Source of the DNA: Candidatus Rokuibacteriota bacterium
Lineage (GTDB): Bacteria; Methylomirabilota; Methylomirabilia; Rokubacteriales; CSP1-6
DNA length: 32,225 nt
Direction: 5' to 3'
Assembly: GCA_003220495.1 (NCBI GenBank)
Contig: QHSP01000109.1
Coordinates: 1-32,225, forward strand
Below the pieces are notes generated by a model, which did no database searches, was not told the DNA's origin, and saw only the letters and a list, made by a program, of their open reading frames with translations. Below are positions 14,801 through 22,954 of the stretch, in pieces; position 1 is the first letter of the stretch; every line of letters starts with the position of its first letter. A program made the position numbers and the translations under genes.

Positions 14801-15853
14801 ATGAGCGGGATACCCACCAGCCACGATCTGACCCGCCGCCACGTGCTCGGCCGCTCGGCGGCGCTGCTCGCGGCCATGGCGGCCGGCGGCGGAGTCGTGG
14901 CGGTCGCCCGAACGGCACGAGCCGCCACGAGCGACGTCACGTTCCAGCTCGGCTGGATCATCAGCAACGGTCAGATCGGCGAGATCGTGGCGCGAAGCCT
15001 CGGGTACTTCGAAGCCGAAGGGATCAACCTGAAGGTCGCGCCGGGTGGTCCCAACGTCGATGGTGTCGCCGTCGTGGCCGCCGGATCGGCGCAAGCGGGC
15101 AATCTGTCGTCGAGCCCGTCCCTGATGCTGGCGCGTGCCGGCGGGCTTCCGGTCAAGTGCTTCGCGGTCGGCTATCAGGAGCATCCGTTCACGTATTTCT
15201 CGCTGGCGAAGAAGCCGATCCGCACGCCACAAGACATGGTCGGCAAGCGGATCGGCACACAGGGGACCGCGCGGATCCTCCTGCGCGCGCTCCTCGCGAA
15301 GAACAAGATCAAAGAGTCCGACGTGCAGGTCGTGGTGATGGGCAGCGACATGCTGCCGCTCGTGACCGGCCAGGTCGACGCGGTCACTGGCTGGCTCACG
15401 AACGTGAGCGCGCTGCGAGTGCTCGGCCCCGACCGGATCGACATGCGGCTCTGGGACGCGGGGATCCAGCTCTACGCGAATCTCTACTATGCGACCGACG
15501 AGACCGTGCAGAAGCACGCCGAGGTGCTCGCCGGGTTCACGCGGGCGGCCGCCAAGGGGTGGGCCTACACGCATCAGAATCCGGAGAAGGCCGTCGACCT
15601 CCTGGTGAAGGCGTACCCGAACCTCGATCGCGACGCCGAGATGGACGCGATCAAGCCGGTGCTCGGCTTCAGCTTCACCAAGACCACGGCCGCCAAGGGC
15701 TGGGGCACGATGGAGCCCAGCGTGTGGGAGCAGCAGATCCACGTCTACGACGAGCTCCAGCAGTTCAAGGGTGGAGCCCCGAAGGTCACCGACGTGATGA
15801 CCGATGCGATCTTGAGGGCGACGGCGGCCGCGCGACCCAAGATCGGCGCATAG
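14801..15853 (+). CDS. ABC transporter substrate-binding protein, NMT1/THI5-like
   Basis: 350 residues. AGGAGG (14791-14796) stands 4 nt before the ATG. The N-terminus is a Tat-type signal: LTRRHVLGRSAALLAAMAAG with twin Arg, and probable cleavage after ARTARA. The mature protein begins with VTFQLGWIISNGQIGE and ARSLGYFEAEGINLKVAPGG, the hallmark of NMT1/SsuA-type periplasmic binding proteins for thiamine-precursor pyrimidines, sulfonates, riboflavin or aromatic compounds. GKRIGTQG and DAVTGWLTN fit the same fold. The ATPase and permease follow in the same operon, so it delivers substrate to them. Ligand unknown; nucleoside phosphorylase and deaminase genes downstream hint at a heterocycle. 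Confidence 0.9.
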   Translation: MSGIPTSHDLTRRHVLGRSAALLAAMAAGGGVVAVARTARAATSDVTFQLGWIISNGQIGEIVARSLGYFEAEGINLKVAPGGPNVDGVAVVAAGSAQAGNLSSSPSLMLARAGGLPVKCFAVGYQEHPFTYFSLAKKPIRTPQDMVGKRIGTQGTARILLRALLAKNKIKESDVQVVVMGSDMLPLVTGQVDAVTGWLTNVSALRVLGPDRIDMRLWDAGIQLYANLYYATDETVQKHAEVLAGFTRAAAKGWAYTHQNPEKAVDLLVKAYPNLDRDAEMDAIKPVLGFSFTKTTAAKGWGTMEPSVWEQQIHVYDELQQFKGGAPKVTDVMTDAILRATAAARPKIGA

Positions 15854-15874
15854 GCTGCTCGAGCCGGCCGAGCC

Positions 15875-16657
15875 ATGACCAGTCTCGATGCGCCGCTCGC
15901 CGTCGAGCTCGAAGGCGCCACCGTGCGGTTCTCGAGCGAGCGCGGCTCCGTCACCGCGCTCGACAACGTCGCCCTTCGGGTGCCGCCGGGCGGCTTCATC
16001 AGTCTTCTCGGCCCCTCCGGGTGCGGCAAGTCGACCTTGCTCCGGCTCGTCGCCGACCTCGTCCCGGCCACCCACGGCAGCGTCTCGGTGCTGGGTGGAC
16101 CTCCCGAGCGGGCGCGGCTCAACCGCGAGCTCGGCTTCGTGTTCCAGGACGCGACCTTGCTGCCGTGGCGCTCGGCGCTCGAGAACGTGCGGCTGCCGCT
16201 CGAGGTGGGGCCGAAGAAGCGGGCGCGGCCCGGGCTGCGAACGCCGGAAGAGCTCCTGCGGCTCGTCGGTCTCGCCGGCCGCGAGGACGCGCTGCCGCAC
16301 GAGCTGTCGGGCGGCATGCGGCAGCGCGTGGCGATCGCCCGCGCGCTGGTCTCGGAGCCGCGGATTCTCCTGATGGACGAGCCGTTCGGCGCCCTCGACG
16401 AGATCACCCGCGACACCTTGAACGAGGAATTGCTGAGAATCTGGCGGGAGACCGGCACGACCATCCTCTTCGTGACGCACAGCATCCCCGAGGCCGTCTT
16501 TCTCTCCGAGCGCGTGCTGGTCCTGGCGACCAATCCAGGGCGCGTCCGCGAGCTGGTCGCGTGCGAATTGCCCTATCCACGGCCGCTCAGCGTCCGCGAG
16601 ACGCCGGAGTTCATCCGGATCGCCTCGCACCTGCGCGCGCTCTTGCAGACGTGTTGA
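15875..16657 (+). CDS. ABC transporter ATP-binding protein (NitT/TauT family)
   Basis: 260 residues. Walker A is GPSGCGKST (residues 46-54), the Q-loop is [11 protein letters not shown], the signature is [16 protein letters not shown], Walker B is [13 protein letters not shown], and the H-loop is [16 protein letters not shown]. The PFGALDE and SIPEAVFL forms are characteristic of SsuB/TauB/NrtD-type ATPases paired with NMT1-like binding proteins. It couples ATP hydrolysis to import by the permease encoded next; the two genes overlap by one base (TGATG). It follows the binding-protein gene by 21 nt. Confidence 0.93.
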   Translation: MTSLDAPLAVELEGATVRFSSERGSVTALDNVALRVPPGGFISLLGPSGCGKSTLLRLVADLVPATHGSVSVLGGPPERARLNRELGFVFQDATLLPWRSALENVRLPLEVGPKKRARPGLRTPEELLRLVGLAGREDALPHELSGGMRQRVAIARALVSEPRILLMDEPFGALDEITRDTLNEELLRIWRETGTTILFVTHSIPEAVFLSERVLVLATNPGRVRELVACELPYPRPLSVRETPEFIRIASHLRALLQTC

Positions 16658-17493
16658 TGGACGACAGGCCGACGGCCGTGATCGCCGAGCCCGCCGTCGG
16701 GCGCCGCGCGCCCGCGCCGCTCGCGTCGGGAGCGCGCCGAAGCCGATCGCAGGCGCTCCTGCCCTTCGTCGCGGCGGCCGTGCTCCTGGCCGCGTGGCAG
16801 ATCCTGGCGCAGGTGTTCTCGCTGCCGATCTACATCGCGCCCACGCCCATCCAGGTGGCGCGCACCTTGATCACCGAGCTGCCGATGCTCCTGCGCAACT
16901 TCGTGCCGACCGCGGTCGAGAGCTTCGTCGGATTCGTCATCGGCAACGCGATCGCGATCGCCGTCGCCGTCCTGTTCGTGCACTCCCGGCGGTTGGAGGC
17001 GGCGCTCTATCCGATCGCGGTGTTCGTCAACACGATCCCGATCCTGGCCAAGGCGCCGATCCTGGTCCTGATCTTCGGGCTCGGGCTGACCTCGAAGGTC
17101 GTGATCGCCGCGTTCATCTGCTTCTTCCCGACGCTCGCCAACATGGTCCGCGGGCTCACGTCGGTGAATCCGCAATCGCTCGAGCTGATGCGCGTCCTGT
17201 CGGCGAGCAAGTCGGAGATCTTCTGGAAGCTGCGGGTGCCGAGCTCGCTGCCGTTCCTCTTCTCGGCTCTGAAGATCGCCTCGACCACCTCCGTGCTCGG
17301 CGCGATCGTCGGGGAGTGGATCGGCGCCGACCTCGGGCTCGGGGCCCTGATCATCGAGGCGACCCACAACTTCAGGTCCCCGCTCCTCTACGCGACCGTG
17401 TTCGTTTCCTCGGCCTGGGCGGTGGTCTTCTTCGCGGTGGTCAGCTTCGCCGAGCGGCGCATCGTCACGTGGAAGCAGGGCGAGGTGTCCTGA
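16657..17493 (+). CDS. ABC transporter permease (NitT/TauT family)
   Basis: 278 residues, start ATG in a TGATG overlap. After a ~32-residue cytoplasmic N-terminus there are about six hydrophobic segments: LLPFVAAAVLLAAWQILAQV, SFVGFVIGNAIAIAVAVLFV, IAVFVNTIPILAKAPILVLI, VVIAAFICFFPTLANMVRGL, LIIEATHNF to FVSSAWAVVFFAVVSF among them. The ATPase-docking EAA-type loop is around SLELMRVLSASKSEIFWKLR. This is the usual SsuC/TauC-like inner-membrane permease. It overlaps the following FAD oxidoreductase by one base (TGATG), tying import to metabolism of the substrate. Confidence 0.92.
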   Translation: MDDRPTAVIAEPAVGRRAPAPLASGARRSRSQALLPFVAAAVLLAAWQILAQVFSLPIYIAPTPIQVARTLITELPMLLRNFVPTAVESFVGFVIGNAIAIAVAVLFVHSRRLEAALYPIAVFVNTIPILAKAPILVLIFGLGLTSKVVIAAFICFFPTLANMVRGLTSVNPQSLELMRVLSASKSEIFWKLRVPSSLPFLFSALKIASTTSVLGAIVGEWIGADLGLGALIIEATHNFRSPLLYATVFVSSAWAVVFFAVVSFAERRIVTWKQGEVS

Positions 17494-18839
17494 TGGCCAC
17501 GCCGCCGACGGTCGCCGACGCGACGCGCTCGACGCCGGTCGTGGACCGGAGCGACGTGCTCGTGGTGGGCGGCGGACCCGCCGGCGTGAGCGCCGCCGTC
17601 GCCGCGGCGCGGAGCGGCGCCCGGGTGACGCTGGTCGAGCGCTATCCGTACCTCGGCGGCCTTGCGTCGGGCGGCATGGTCCTCGTCCTCGACGACATGG
17701 TGAACGGCGCCGAGATCACCACGACGGGCCTCGTCGGCGAGGCGATCGAACGGCTCGAGAAGCTCGGTCTCGCCGTGTCGCCGCCGCACGAGGACCGCCG
17801 CGTGGGCTGGGACGTGTGGCGCAAGTGGGCGCGCTGGGGGTGCAACGATTTCCGGGCGCGCGGCAAGCCCCAGCCGATCGTCTACGCGGTCGCGTTCGAT
17901 CCCGACGGCTGGAAGCGCGTCTCCGACGATCTCGTCGTCGAGAGCGGCGTCACCGTGAGGTTGCACAGCTGGTTCTCCGAGCCGATCGTCGAGGACGGGC
18001 GCCTCCGCGGCGTCGTCGTCGAGAGCAAGTCCGGCCGCCAGGCGCTCCTGACCGAGATCGTCGTCGACGCGACCGGCGACCTCGACGTCGCCGCGCGAGC
18101 CGGCGCGCCGCACGTCGTCGGCGCCTACATGGTCACGACCGTGTTTCGCCTGGGCAACGTTGACACCGAGGCGGCGCTGCGCTTCGAGTACGACCACCCG
18201 GCGGAGTTCGGCGTGCTGGACCGGCAGGCCAAGCGGCTGCTCGGCGGCGCCTGGGACTCATGGTGGCTCAAGACGCCGCTGCCCGGCATCGTCTGGTGCA
18301 ACTGCCCGCACATGACGGGATACGACGCGCTCAGAGTCGAAGACATGACGGCGGCCGAGCTCGAGGGCCGCCGGCGCATCGCGTCCGTGATCGCCTTCGC
18401 GCGCGCCGAGCTTCCCGGCTTCGCTCACTGCTACCTGGTCGACGTGGCGCCGCAGCTCGGGGTGCGGCAGACCCGGCTGCTCGCCGGCGAATACGTCGTC
18501 ACCAAGGAGGACGTTCTCGAGCGGCGCCACTTCCGTGACACGGTGTGCCGCGGGCGCGACTACTACACGCCGTACCGGGCGCTGCTTCCCAGGAACGTCG
18601 ATCAGCTCATCGTGGCCGGGCGGCACTACTCGGCCGACCCGCAGGCGCAGAAGATCTCGCGCGAGATCCCGCCGTGCATGGTGCAGGGACAAGCGGCAGG
18701 GATTGCGGCAGCGCTGGCGCTGCGCAGCGGCGCTCGCGTGCGCGACGTCGACCCGGCTGCGATCCAGCGGGCGATGCGCGCGCAGGGCGCCGATCCCGGC
18801 GACATTCCCTCGGCGAACGCCGCGCCGGCTCGCCCCTAA
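17493..18839 (+). CDS. FAD-dependent oxidoreductase (FAD_oxidored type)
   Basis: 448 residues. The dinucleotide-binding motif is VLVVGGGPAGVSAAVAAARS (GGGPAG at 26-31), followed by ERYPYLGGLASGGMVLVL, a signature of the large FAD_oxidored group. VVDATGDLDVAARAG is the second FAD-contact motif, and the C-terminal DQLIVAGRHYSADPQAQKI and CMVQGQAAGIAAALAL are also standard. There is no signal peptide, so it is cytoplasmic. It is translationally coupled to the permease upstream and 9 nt from the comB-like gene downstream, so it most likely oxidises or reduces the imported compound. Substrate unknown. Confidence 0.88.
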   Translation: MATPPTVADATRSTPVVDRSDVLVVGGGPAGVSAAVAAARSGARVTLVERYPYLGGLASGGMVLVLDDMVNGAEITTTGLVGEAIERLEKLGLAVSPPHEDRRVGWDVWRKWARWGCNDFRARGKPQPIVYAVAFDPDGWKRVSDDLVVESGVTVRLHSWFSEPIVEDGRLRGVVVESKSGRQALLTEIVVDATGDLDVAARAGAPHVVGAYMVTTVFRLGNVDTEAALRFEYDHPAEFGVLDRQAKRLLGGAWDSWWLKTPLPGIVWCNCPHMTGYDALRVEDMTAAELEGRRRIASVIAFARAELPGFAHCYLVDVAPQLGVRQTRLLAGEYVVTKEDVLERRHFRDTVCRGRDYYTPYRALLPRNVDQLIVAGRHYSADPQAQKISREIPPCMVQGQAAGIAAALALRSGARVRDVDPAAIQRAMRAQGADPGDIPSANAAPARP

Positions 18840-18848
18840 GCGCGCTCG

Positions 18849-19622
18849 GTGGACTTCGAAGTCTGCTTCCTGCCCCGCGAGGCGACGCGGCAGCCGTCGC
18901 CGGTCGCGGTGCTGATCGACGTCATCCGCGCGAGCACGACGATCGTGACATTGCTCGACCGTGGCTCTCCCGAGGTCGTGCTGGTCGGTCAGCGCGATCG
19001 CCCGCGGCTCGGCGAGCTGCGCGCGCGCCTCGGCGCCCTGGTGTGCGCCGAGGACGCCTCGGGGCTCAAGGCCGCCGACGCGGATCTGTCACCGTCGCCA
19101 TCGGTGCTTCACGATCTCGACTTGAAGGGACGACGCGTGATCCTCGCCACGACGAACGGCACGCTCGCCGCCGAGCTCGTGCGCGAGTGCGGCGTCGAGC
19201 ACGTGCTGATCGGCTGCATGCGCAACGGCGCCGCCGTCATGCGCTCGGCGGTGGCCCTGGCATCGCGTCTCGATCGCAGTATCAGCCTGGTGTGCGCCGG
19301 GCGCGAGCAGTGCCTGATCCCGGCGCTCGACGACGCCTCCTGTGCGGCGGCCCTCCTGCGCCACGGCGAGGAGGTCGTCCGGGCCGGCGGCGCGATCGCG
19401 ACGCTGCGCGAGTCGGCCAGGATCGCGCGGAACGCGGCGTCGGTCTTCGTCGGGACCCGCGAGGCGTTCGACCAGTCGATGTCGGCCGCGGTGATCCGCC
19501 GCATCGGCGCGCCCGAAGACGTCGGCTACTGCGCCGAGGAAGACGTGTCCGAGCTCGTGCCGGTCCTGAGCTTCAGGACCGGGATTCCCGCCATCGTCGT
19601 GAGGAAGGAGACCAAGGGATGA
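18849..19622 (+). CDS. 2-phosphosulfolactate phosphatase-like protein (ComB family)
   Basis: 257 residues, GTG start. VAVLIDVIRASTTIVTLLDRG and VILATTNGTLAA (TTNGT 101-105) are the two clearest motifs of ComB, a magnesium-dependent acid phosphatase that hydrolyses 2-phosphosulfolactate in coenzyme M synthesis and occurs widely in bacteria without coenzyme M. The family's middle motif, normally GER-x-G...GFD-x-GNSP, is degenerate here (CAEDASGLKAADADLSPSPS). Specificity may therefore differ. It is coupled by ATGA to the nucleoside phosphorylase, suggesting removal of a phosphate produced or carried in the same pathway. No other sulfolactate or coenzyme M gene is in view. Confidence 0.8.
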   Translation: MDFEVCFLPREATRQPSPVAVLIDVIRASTTIVTLLDRGSPEVVLVGQRDRPRLGELRARLGALVCAEDASGLKAADADLSPSPSVLHDLDLKGRRVILATTNGTLAAELVRECGVEHVLIGCMRNGAAVMRSAVALASRLDRSISLVCAGREQCLIPALDDASCAAALLRHGEEVVRAGGAIATLRESARIARNAASVFVGTREAFDQSMSAAVIRRIGAPEDVGYCAEEDVSELVPVLSFRTGIPAIVVRKETKG

Positions 19623-20458
19623 CGCCACCAGACTGGACTTCGGCGGCGACTCGGCCCGAGATGGACGCGGGCCTGCAGTACCACATCCGGTGCAAGCGCG
19701 GCGATGTGGAGCGCTACGTGCTCCTGCCGGGCGATCCGGAGCGCGTCGACCTGATCGCCGCCGAGTGGGACGAATCGCGGCGCATCGCCAACTACCGCGA
19801 GCACCGGACGTTCTCCGGCAAGGTCGCCGGCGTCGCGCTCACGTGCTGCTCGACCGGGGCTGGCGGAGGCTCGACCTCGAGCGCGCTGGAGGAGCTGGCG
19901 GTCCTCGGCGGCGAGGCCTTCATCCGCGTGGGGACGACGGCGGCACTCCAGCCGGAGATCGAGTGCGGCGATATCGTGATCTCGTCGGGAGCGATGCGCC
20001 ACGACGGGACGAGCCAGTACTACGTCGATCCGGCCTATCCAGCGGTCGCGCATTACGCGGTGACCGCGGCGCTCGTCGAGGCGGCCGAGCGGCTGGGGCT
20101 TCGGTACCACGTCGGCGTCAGCTGCTCGACCGCGTCGTTCTATTGCGGTCAGGGACGCCCGGGATTCAACGGGTACGAGCAGGCGTTCTTCCGCGACAAG
20201 GTCGACGATCTGCGGCGCGCTGGCGTGCTCAACTTCGAGATGGAAGCCGCCACGATCTTCACGATGGCCGGCCTCTACCATCTCCGCGCGGGCGCGGTCT
20301 GCACCGTGATCGCCAACCGCATCACCGATCGCTTCGTCTACGGCGGCGTGGAGCACGCCGTGAGGACGGCGAACACGGCCGTGCGGATCCTCGCGGACTG
20401 GGACGCGCGGCTCACGCGCGCCGGCAAGCGCCACTGGTTTCCGTCGCTGACGGTGTGA
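19619..20458 (+). CDS. Nucleoside phosphorylase, uridine phosphorylase-like
   Basis: 279 residues, start ATG in an ATGA overlap. The sequence has the PNP/UDP family pattern: VLLPGDPERVDLIA with the phosphate-binding Arg, STGAGGGSTSSALEELAVLG, FIRVGTTAALQPEIECGDIV, and VLNFEMEAATIFTMAGL with the ribose-binding Glu-Met-Glu. AMRHDGTSQYYVDPAYPAVA is also typical. It cleaves a nucleoside to base and sugar-1-phosphate using phosphate, in the cytoplasm. Pyrimidine versus purine preference cannot be settled. It is coupled to the amidohydrolase downstream by GTGA, fitting successive deglycosylation and deamination. Confidence 0.88.
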   Translation: MTPPDWTSAATRPEMDAGLQYHIRCKRGDVERYVLLPGDPERVDLIAAEWDESRRIANYREHRTFSGKVAGVALTCCSTGAGGGSTSSALEELAVLGGEAFIRVGTTAALQPEIECGDIVISSGAMRHDGTSQYYVDPAYPAVAHYAVTAALVEAAERLGLRYHVGVSCSTASFYCGQGRPGFNGYEQAFFRDKVDDLRRAGVLNFEMEAATIFTMAGLYHLRAGAVCTVIANRITDRFVYGGVEHAVRTANTAVRILADWDARLTRAGKRHWFPSLTV

Positions 20459-21906
20459 GCGAAGTCGCCGCGAGCCGGTCGAGCGTCTACATCGCCAACG
20501 CGCGGCTGGTGCGCCTGGAAGCGGGCGACGCGCCCCGGCCGGGCGGCGTGCTCGTCGAGGGCGGCTCGATCGCCGCGGTCGCCCTGACGGACCGCGAGCA
20601 ACGGGATGCCCGGACGCGGGCGCGCGACGTGTTCGACGCGACCGGGATGATCCTGATGCCCGGTCTGGTGAACGCGCACTATCACTCCTACGGCACGCTC
20701 CTGAAGGGGACCGAGAACAGCCTGCCGCTCGAGCCGTGGGCGCTCTACACGGTGGCCTACGGCCGGGCGCTCGGCGCCGAGGCGATGCGCCTGGCCGTCT
20801 TGCTCGGCGCCGCCGAGATGATCCGCAACGGAGTCACCGCGTGCCTCGATCACTTCCCGCACACCCGGTGGGCCGACGTGGCGCTGAGCGCCCACGAGGC
20901 GAGCGGCATGCGGGTCGCGTTCGCGCCGTTCATGTACGACGTCTTCGACCACGAATTCCTGCAGATCGCGCTGCCGCCCGAGATCCGCGCCGCGCTCGAG
21001 ACTGCGCCGCGCTCTGACGGAGCGACCGCCGAGCGCATGTATCGCGATCTGGGGAGCCGGTGGCGCGACCATCGCCGCGTCACGATTGTGCTGGGCCCCA
21101 ACGCATTCCAGCGCTGCTCGCCGGCGCTGCTCGAGGTGTGGCGGCGCCTCGCCGCGGATCCCGGGTTTCACGCGCATACGCACCTCGTGGAGACGCGCGC
21201 CCAGGCGGTTCGGGGGCGCGCGGTCTGGCCCGATGGAACCGTGGCGGAGATGGCGCGCGCCGGCCTTCTCGGCGAGCGCCTCTCGGTGGCGCACGGCGTC
21301 TGGCTCACGCCGGAGGAGGGGGATCTCCTCGCCCGGCATGGAGTGACGGTGGTCCACAACCCGGCCAGCAATCTGATGCTCGGCAGTGGACGCCTTGCGC
21401 TTGCGACGATGCTGGAACGTGGCGTGCCGCTCGCGCTCGGCACCGACTCGTCGAACTCGGGCGGCCGCCACGACCTGTTCGAGATCATGCGTCTGGCCCT
21501 CATGCTTCCGCGGGCCGACACGCCGGAGCCGCGCGCCTGGCCCGCGCCGCGCCGGATCTTCGAGATGGCGACGACCGGAGGCGCTCGCGCGATCGGTCAG
21601 GCTGGTGTGGTCGGCCGTATCGAGACGGGACAGCGCGCCGACCTCGTGCTGCTCGATCCGCGTGGCGCCGAGCTGGCGGGCTCGCCGGTGACGGTGCCCC
21701 ATCTGGTCCAGCACGGCTCGGCCACCGCGGTGGCGGCGGTCATGATCGACGGGAGCTGGGTGCTGCGCGACGCCCGCATCCTGGCGTTCGACGAAGCAGC
21801 CGTGCTCGCCGAGAGCGCGGCGATCGCGACCGAGGTTCGCGCGGCGGCTGGCCCCGCGCTCGTGCTCGCCGAGACCGCGGCGCCCTTCTTCCAGGCGTGT
21901 CGCTAG
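20455..21906 (+). CDS. Amidohydrolase, deaminase/chlorohydrolase type
   Basis: 483 residues, GTG start in a GTGA overlap with the phosphorylase. Metal-ligand landmarks of the amidohydrolase superfamily in order: PGLVNAHYHSYGTLLKG (His75, His77), HAHTHLVETRAQ, LSVAHGVWLTPEE, and ALGTDSSNSGG with the catalytic Asp; the C-terminus closes with TGQRADLVLLDPRG. The pattern is that of the SAH/MTA deaminase, TrzN/AtzA and guanine-deaminase group. It likely removes an amino or similar group from a heterocycle with one bound metal. The phosphorylase next to it supports a nucleoside/nucleobase-like substrate. The exact substrate is not predictable. Confidence 0.87.
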   Translation: MSEVAASRSSVYIANARLVRLEAGDAPRPGGVLVEGGSIAAVALTDREQRDARTRARDVFDATGMILMPGLVNAHYHSYGTLLKGTENSLPLEPWALYTVAYGRALGAEAMRLAVLLGAAEMIRNGVTACLDHFPHTRWADVALSAHEASGMRVAFAPFMYDVFDHEFLQIALPPEIRAALETAPRSDGATAERMYRDLGSRWRDHRRVTIVLGPNAFQRCSPALLEVWRRLAADPGFHAHTHLVETRAQAVRGRAVWPDGTVAEMARAGLLGERLSVAHGVWLTPEEGDLLARHGVTVVHNPASNLMLGSGRLALATMLERGVPLALGTDSSNSGGRHDLFEIMRLALMLPRADTPEPRAWPAPRRIFEMATTGGARAIGQAGVVGRIETGQRADLVLLDPRGAELAGSPVTVPHLVQHGSATAVAAVMIDGSWVLRDARILAFDEAAVLAESAAIATEVRAAAGPALVLAETAAPFFQACR

Positions 21907-21929
21907 CGGTCGAGGGGCCGCGTCTAGGG

Positions 21930-21935
21930 TATGAT
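21930..21935 (+). promoter_or_regulatory. Candidate -10 box, leaderless start inside the operon
   Basis: TATGAT matches TATAAT at five of six bases and lies exactly 7 nt before the ATG at 21943. Transcription would begin at the start codon, giving the racemase, dadA-like and secreted-protein genes their own promoter. A -35 is not obvious. Confidence 0.45.
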
Positions 21936-21942
21936 CGCGGTC

Positions 21943-22950
21943 ATGCGGTCCGATCGCGTGATCTCGACCATCGACTTTCACACCGCCGGGATCGGGATGC
22001 GCTTGCTCACGAGCGGCCTCGGGAAGCTCCCCGGAGCGACGATCGGCGAGAAGCGGCGCTTCTTCCAGGAGCACCACGAGGACCTTCGGACGGGGCTCTG
22101 TCTCGAGCCGCGCGGCCACCGGAGTCTGCTGATCGCGGTGATGACGGAGCCGGTCACCCCCGGCGCGCACTTCGGGCTCTTCTTCATCTATCCGGGCGGC
22201 TACTACGTCTCGTGCGGCGAGGGCACGATCGGCGCGGCGACCGTGGCCATCGAGACCGGGATGGTTGCGCGGCTCGGCGCCGAGACCCCGGTGACCATCG
22301 ACACCGAGGCCGGTGTCGTCGAGACCATCGCGCGCTCGGACGGCGACCGGGTGCGTGAGGTCACGCTCCGCTGGACGCCGTCATTCGTCGTGCTCGCCGG
22401 GCAGAGCGTCGAGGTCGAGTCGGTGGGTGAGGTTCCGGTCGACGTGGCGCTCGGCGTCGGCAACGTCTTTGCCATCGTCGAGGCGCCGAAGGTGGGGCTC
22501 GCCGTGCGGCGCGAGCTCGCCAAGCGCATCGCGCAGCGAGGCATGGCGATCCGCGAAGCCATCAACGCCCAGCTCGAGGTGAACGTCCCGGGTCTCGGCA
22601 AGGCGAGCGTCGACAACGTCCTGGTCCACGAGCTGCCGGATGGCGCGGGCGTGTCGCCGAACGCGCTCGTGTGGGGCCCGGGCCAGGTCGACGCGGCGCC
22701 CTGCGGAAGCGGAACCTGCGCGCGCATGGCGCTCTTCTATCATCGCGGTCTCATGCAGGTGGGCTCCACGATCACGAGCCGGGGCCTCCTGGGTCTCGAT
22801 TTCACGGGCCGCGTCGCCGGCGAGACCGTGGTCGAGGGCCGCCGCGCGATCCTTCCAGAGATCACGGGCACCTCGTACCTCACCGGATTCAGTCAGTTCC
22901 TCTTCGACCCCAACGACCCGCTGCGGGCCGGATTCCTCCTCGAGTCGTGA
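21943..22950 (+). CDS. Proline racemase / hydroxyproline epimerase family protein
   Basis: 335 residues from ATG 21943; an ATG at 21931 adds four residues, but it sits inside the TATGAT box, and family members begin close to MRSDRVISTIDFHTAG. Both catalytic cysteines are present: Cys91 in YVSCGEGTIGAA and Cys254 in VDAAPCGSGTCARMA. Two Cys point to racemase/epimerase rather than the Thr-bearing trans-3-hydroxyproline dehydratases. Unusually, the His after the first Cys (CGH in most members) is Glu93, and the N-terminal HTxGEP is HTAGIG. The adjacent DadA-like gene starts 4 nt downstream, the pairing of hydroxyproline epimerase with D-hydroxyproline dehydrogenase. Substrate may be a proline analogue. 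Confidence 0.85.
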   Translation: MRSDRVISTIDFHTAGIGMRLLTSGLGKLPGATIGEKRRFFQEHHEDLRTGLCLEPRGHRSLLIAVMTEPVTPGAHFGLFFIYPGGYYVSCGEGTIGAATVAIETGMVARLGAETPVTIDTEAGVVETIARSDGDRVREVTLRWTPSFVVLAGQSVEVESVGEVPVDVALGVGNVFAIVEAPKVGLAVRRELAKRIAQRGMAIREAINAQLEVNVPGLGKASVDNVLVHELPDGAGVSPNALVWGPGQVDAAPCGSGTCARMALFYHRGLMQVGSTITSRGLLGLDFTGRVAGETVVEGRRAILPEITGTSYLTGFSQFLFDPNDPLRAGFLLES

Positions 22951-22954
22951 TCCG

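Noticed and set aside
14684-16630. Long open frame on the minus strand opposite the NMT1 binding protein and ATPase
   Set aside because: It has low-complexity Arg/Asp/His composition and no domain, while the plus strand encodes clear ABC transporter motifs. Long antisense frames are expected at this GC content.
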